Made by a program: the position numbers and the translations under genes
Shown: piece by piece, positions 5,998-7,499 of the stretch
Numbering within the stretch: the first letter of the stretch is position 1
Layout of the letters: the number at the start of each line of letters is the position of its first letter
Source: Alphaproteobacteria bacterium
GTDB lineage: Bacteria; Pseudomonadota; Alphaproteobacteria; BOG-932; Roseiterribacteraceae
NCBI GenBank assembly: GCA_903970575.1
Contig: CAJCJC010000062.1
Span: forward strand, 1-7,499
DNA length: 7,499 nucleotides
Direction: 5' to 3'
Notes under the pieces: model-generated
What the model saw: only the letters and a program-made list of their open reading frames with translations
Told to the model about the DNA's origin: nothing
The model's database searches: none

Positions 5998-7499
5998 ATG
6001 AACAACAACTCTCGCCGTAACGCGGTCGCCAGCCGCAAGTCCCGAAGCATCGCAGTGCTGGCGATGTCCGCGTTGCTCGCCGGCTGTCATACTGCTGGGC
6101 CGTCCGCGTCATTGCCGCCGCCGCAGAAGCTGGTGCTTCTTCCTCCGAACGCGGCGACCGGAGACCCTGCTTTGCGCGCCGCGGATCGCCTGGGTTTCGG
6201 CGCCACGCCCGGCGAGCTCGACCAGATACGGGCGATGGGCGTCGACCGCTGGATAACCGATCAATTGACGCCGGCGCGCATTCCGGAAAACCCGGTCCTG
6301 GCCGCGCAGCTCGCCAGTTTGCAAACGCTGAACGAACCGCCATCCACCGTCTACCTGCGTTACCAATCGCTGAGGCGTGGCGCCAAGGCGGATCCGGACG
6401 CCAAGAAGGCTTCGGACGATCTGGCCAAGGAAGTGATCACCCAGGCGCAAACCGCCCATATGCTGCGCGATGTCGAAAGCAGCCGGCAATTCCAGGAAGT
6501 GCTCGTCAATTTCTGGTACAATCATTTCAACGTCTTCTCGGGCAAGGGGCTGGACCGGATCTGGGTCGGGTCGTTCGAGAATACCGCCATCCGGCCTTAT
6601 GTCTTCGGCCGCTTCCGCGACATGCTGGAGGCGACGGCCCGTCATCCGGCGATGCTGTTCTATCTCGATAACTGGCAGAACACGGCCCCTGGCAGCCCCG
6701 GCGCGCGCGGCAAGGAAGACGGGCTCAACGAGAACTACGCCCGCGAACTGATGGAGCTGCACACGCTCGGCGTCGATGGCGGCTATACCCAGACCGACGT
6801 CACGGAGCTTGCCCGCGTTCTGACCGGATGGGGCCTGAAGCAGCGTGGCGACAGGAAGGGCCAGCCGGGTGACGACAGTTTCGTCTTCGACCAGAACCGT
6901 CACGACTATGGCGAGAAAGTATTTCTGGGTTATAGGGTTCCCGGCAACGGGCCGTCCGAGATCGAGGCGGCGCTCGGCGTTCTCGCCGCCAGCCCGAAAA
7001 CCGCTTACCATCTCAGCTATCAATTGGCGCAGTATTTCGTGTCGGACGATCCCGATCCGGCGCTGGTGGCGGCGATGGCCAACGCCTATCTCAGTTCCGG
7101 CGGCGACCTGATGGCGGTTTATCGCGCGATGATCGAGAACCCGGCCTTCTGGGCCCAAGGCGCGGTCAAGTTCAAGACTCCCCAGGAATATGTCGTCTCG
7201 GCGGTGCGTGCGAGCGGCGAGCCGATCGAGAACGCGCAGCCGCTGGTGAATAACGCGCAGCAGCTCGGCATGCCTATTTATGGGTATGAGACGCCGGACG
7301 GTTACAAGATGACGGAGGCGGCGTGGCTGAGCCCCGACGGGTTGGCGCGCAGACTGTCCTTCGCGACCGCGTTCGGCGGCGGGCATCTGCCGCTCGACCC
7401 GTCGGACCCGGCCAAGGCCGGGCCGGTCAGCGATGCCCTCGTCCGGCAGGCGCTGGACGGGCAGGTCTCAGCCAACACCGATGCCGCGGTGGCGGCGGC
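5998..7499 (+). CDS. DUF1800 family lipoprotein (3' end missing)
   Basis: The frame is open from ATG 5998 to the window edge, giving 500 codons with no stop. It belongs to the DUF1800 family (Pfam PF08811, from memory), whose biochemical role is unknown; members are exported and often sit next to a DUF1501 gene, which would lie beyond the right edge. The N-terminus has basic residues (RR at 6-7, RKSR at 13-16), a short hydrophobic stretch and a lipobox LLAGC with Cys at 30, predicting a lipid-anchored envelope protein. After a Pro-rich linker the domain begins near D56-PALRAADRLGFGATPGE (residues 56-72) and shows the family hallmarks FWYNHFNVFSGKG (172-184), LNENYARELMELHTLG (243-258) and DGGYTQTDV (260-268), then LARVLTGWG. 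The family is typically about 450-600 residues, so little is probably missing. Composition matches its neighbours. Identification is firm; the lipoprotein call is likely. Confidence 0.94.
   Translation, partial: MNNNSRRNAVASRKSRSIAVLAMSALLAGCHTAGPSASLPPPQKLVLLPPNAATGDPALRAADRLGFGATPGELDQIRAMGVDRWITDQLTPARIPENPVLAAQLASLQTLNEPPSTVYLRYQSLRRGAKADPDAKKASDDLAKEVITQAQTAHMLRDVESSRQFQEVLVNFWYNHFNVFSGKGLDRIWVGSFENTAIRPYVFGRFRDMLEATARHPAMLFYLDNWQNTAPGSPGARGKEDGLNENYARELMELHTLGVDGGYTQTDVTELARVLTGWGLKQRGDRKGQPGDDSFVFDQNRHDYGEKVFLGYRVPGNGPSEIEAALGVLAASPKTAYHLSYQLAQYFVSDDPDPALVAAMANAYLSSGGDLMAVYRAMIENPAFWAQGAVKFKTPQEYVVSAVRASGEPIENAQPLVNNAQQLGMPIYGYETPDGYKMTEAAWLSPDGLARRLSFATAFGGGHLPLDPSDPAKAGPVSDALVRQALDGQVSANTDAAVAA

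Noticed and set aside
6109..7386. 425-residue open frame on the - strand
   Set aside because: It lies wholly opposite the DUF1800 gene, whose frame shows clear family motifs throughout. The antisense protein is Arg/Gly-rich with no recognisable domain and no good start signal; it is a high-GC shadow.

Overview
The window comes from a GC-rich bacterial chromosome. Gene content and protein style (folate-dependent TrmFO, a WXXGXW-repeat secreted protein, a DUF1800 lipoprotein, alanine-rich membrane proteins) fit an alphaproteobacterium. A sphingomonad or relative is plausible, but that is inference. No rRNA, tRNA, CRISPR array, insertion sequence, phage or plasmid gene is visible, and codon and base use look uniform except in one short AT-rich promoter region. 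Coding density is high.

Layout. (1) Bases 2-1168, + strand: the 3' part of trmFO, the flavin/folate-dependent methylase that makes ribothymidine at position 54 of tRNA. The first roughly 55-65 residues lie off the left edge. (2) Bases 1184-4620, - strand: two multi-pass membrane proteins, with an ATGA overlap between the upstream gene (3112-4620) and the downstream one (1184-3115). Both look like GT-C-type lipid-linked-sugar glycosyltransferases or relatives, with a hydrophobic core and a C-terminal soluble domain. Their substrate cannot be read from the sequence. The convergent junction with trmFO is only 15 bp, and both stop codons sit in one imperfect hairpin. (3) Bases 4621-4772: a 149-154 bp gap holding two interleaved inverted repeats that cannot both form in one RNA. 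This is the most structured unexplained element here. (4) Bases 4773-5720, - strand: a secreted WXXGXW-repeat protein with a low-complexity Ala/Pro/His tail. (5) Bases 5721-5997: a divergent intergenic region of 277 bp with operator-like dyads and a very AT-rich stretch. (6) Bases 5998 to the right edge, + strand: a DUF1800 family protein with a lipoprotein signal, cut off at its 3' end. It has no stop codon inside the window but is clearly a real gene.

Functionally, trmFO is tRNA-modification housekeeping. The other four genes are all cell-envelope or exported proteins. The - strand genes from 5720 down to 1184 run in the same direction and could form one transcription unit with a structured spacer after the first gene, but that is not proven. 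I found no convincing evidence of a novel multi-gene system. The best leads are the interleaved inverted repeats at 4679-4735 and the uncharacterised pair of membrane glycosyltransferase-like proteins.
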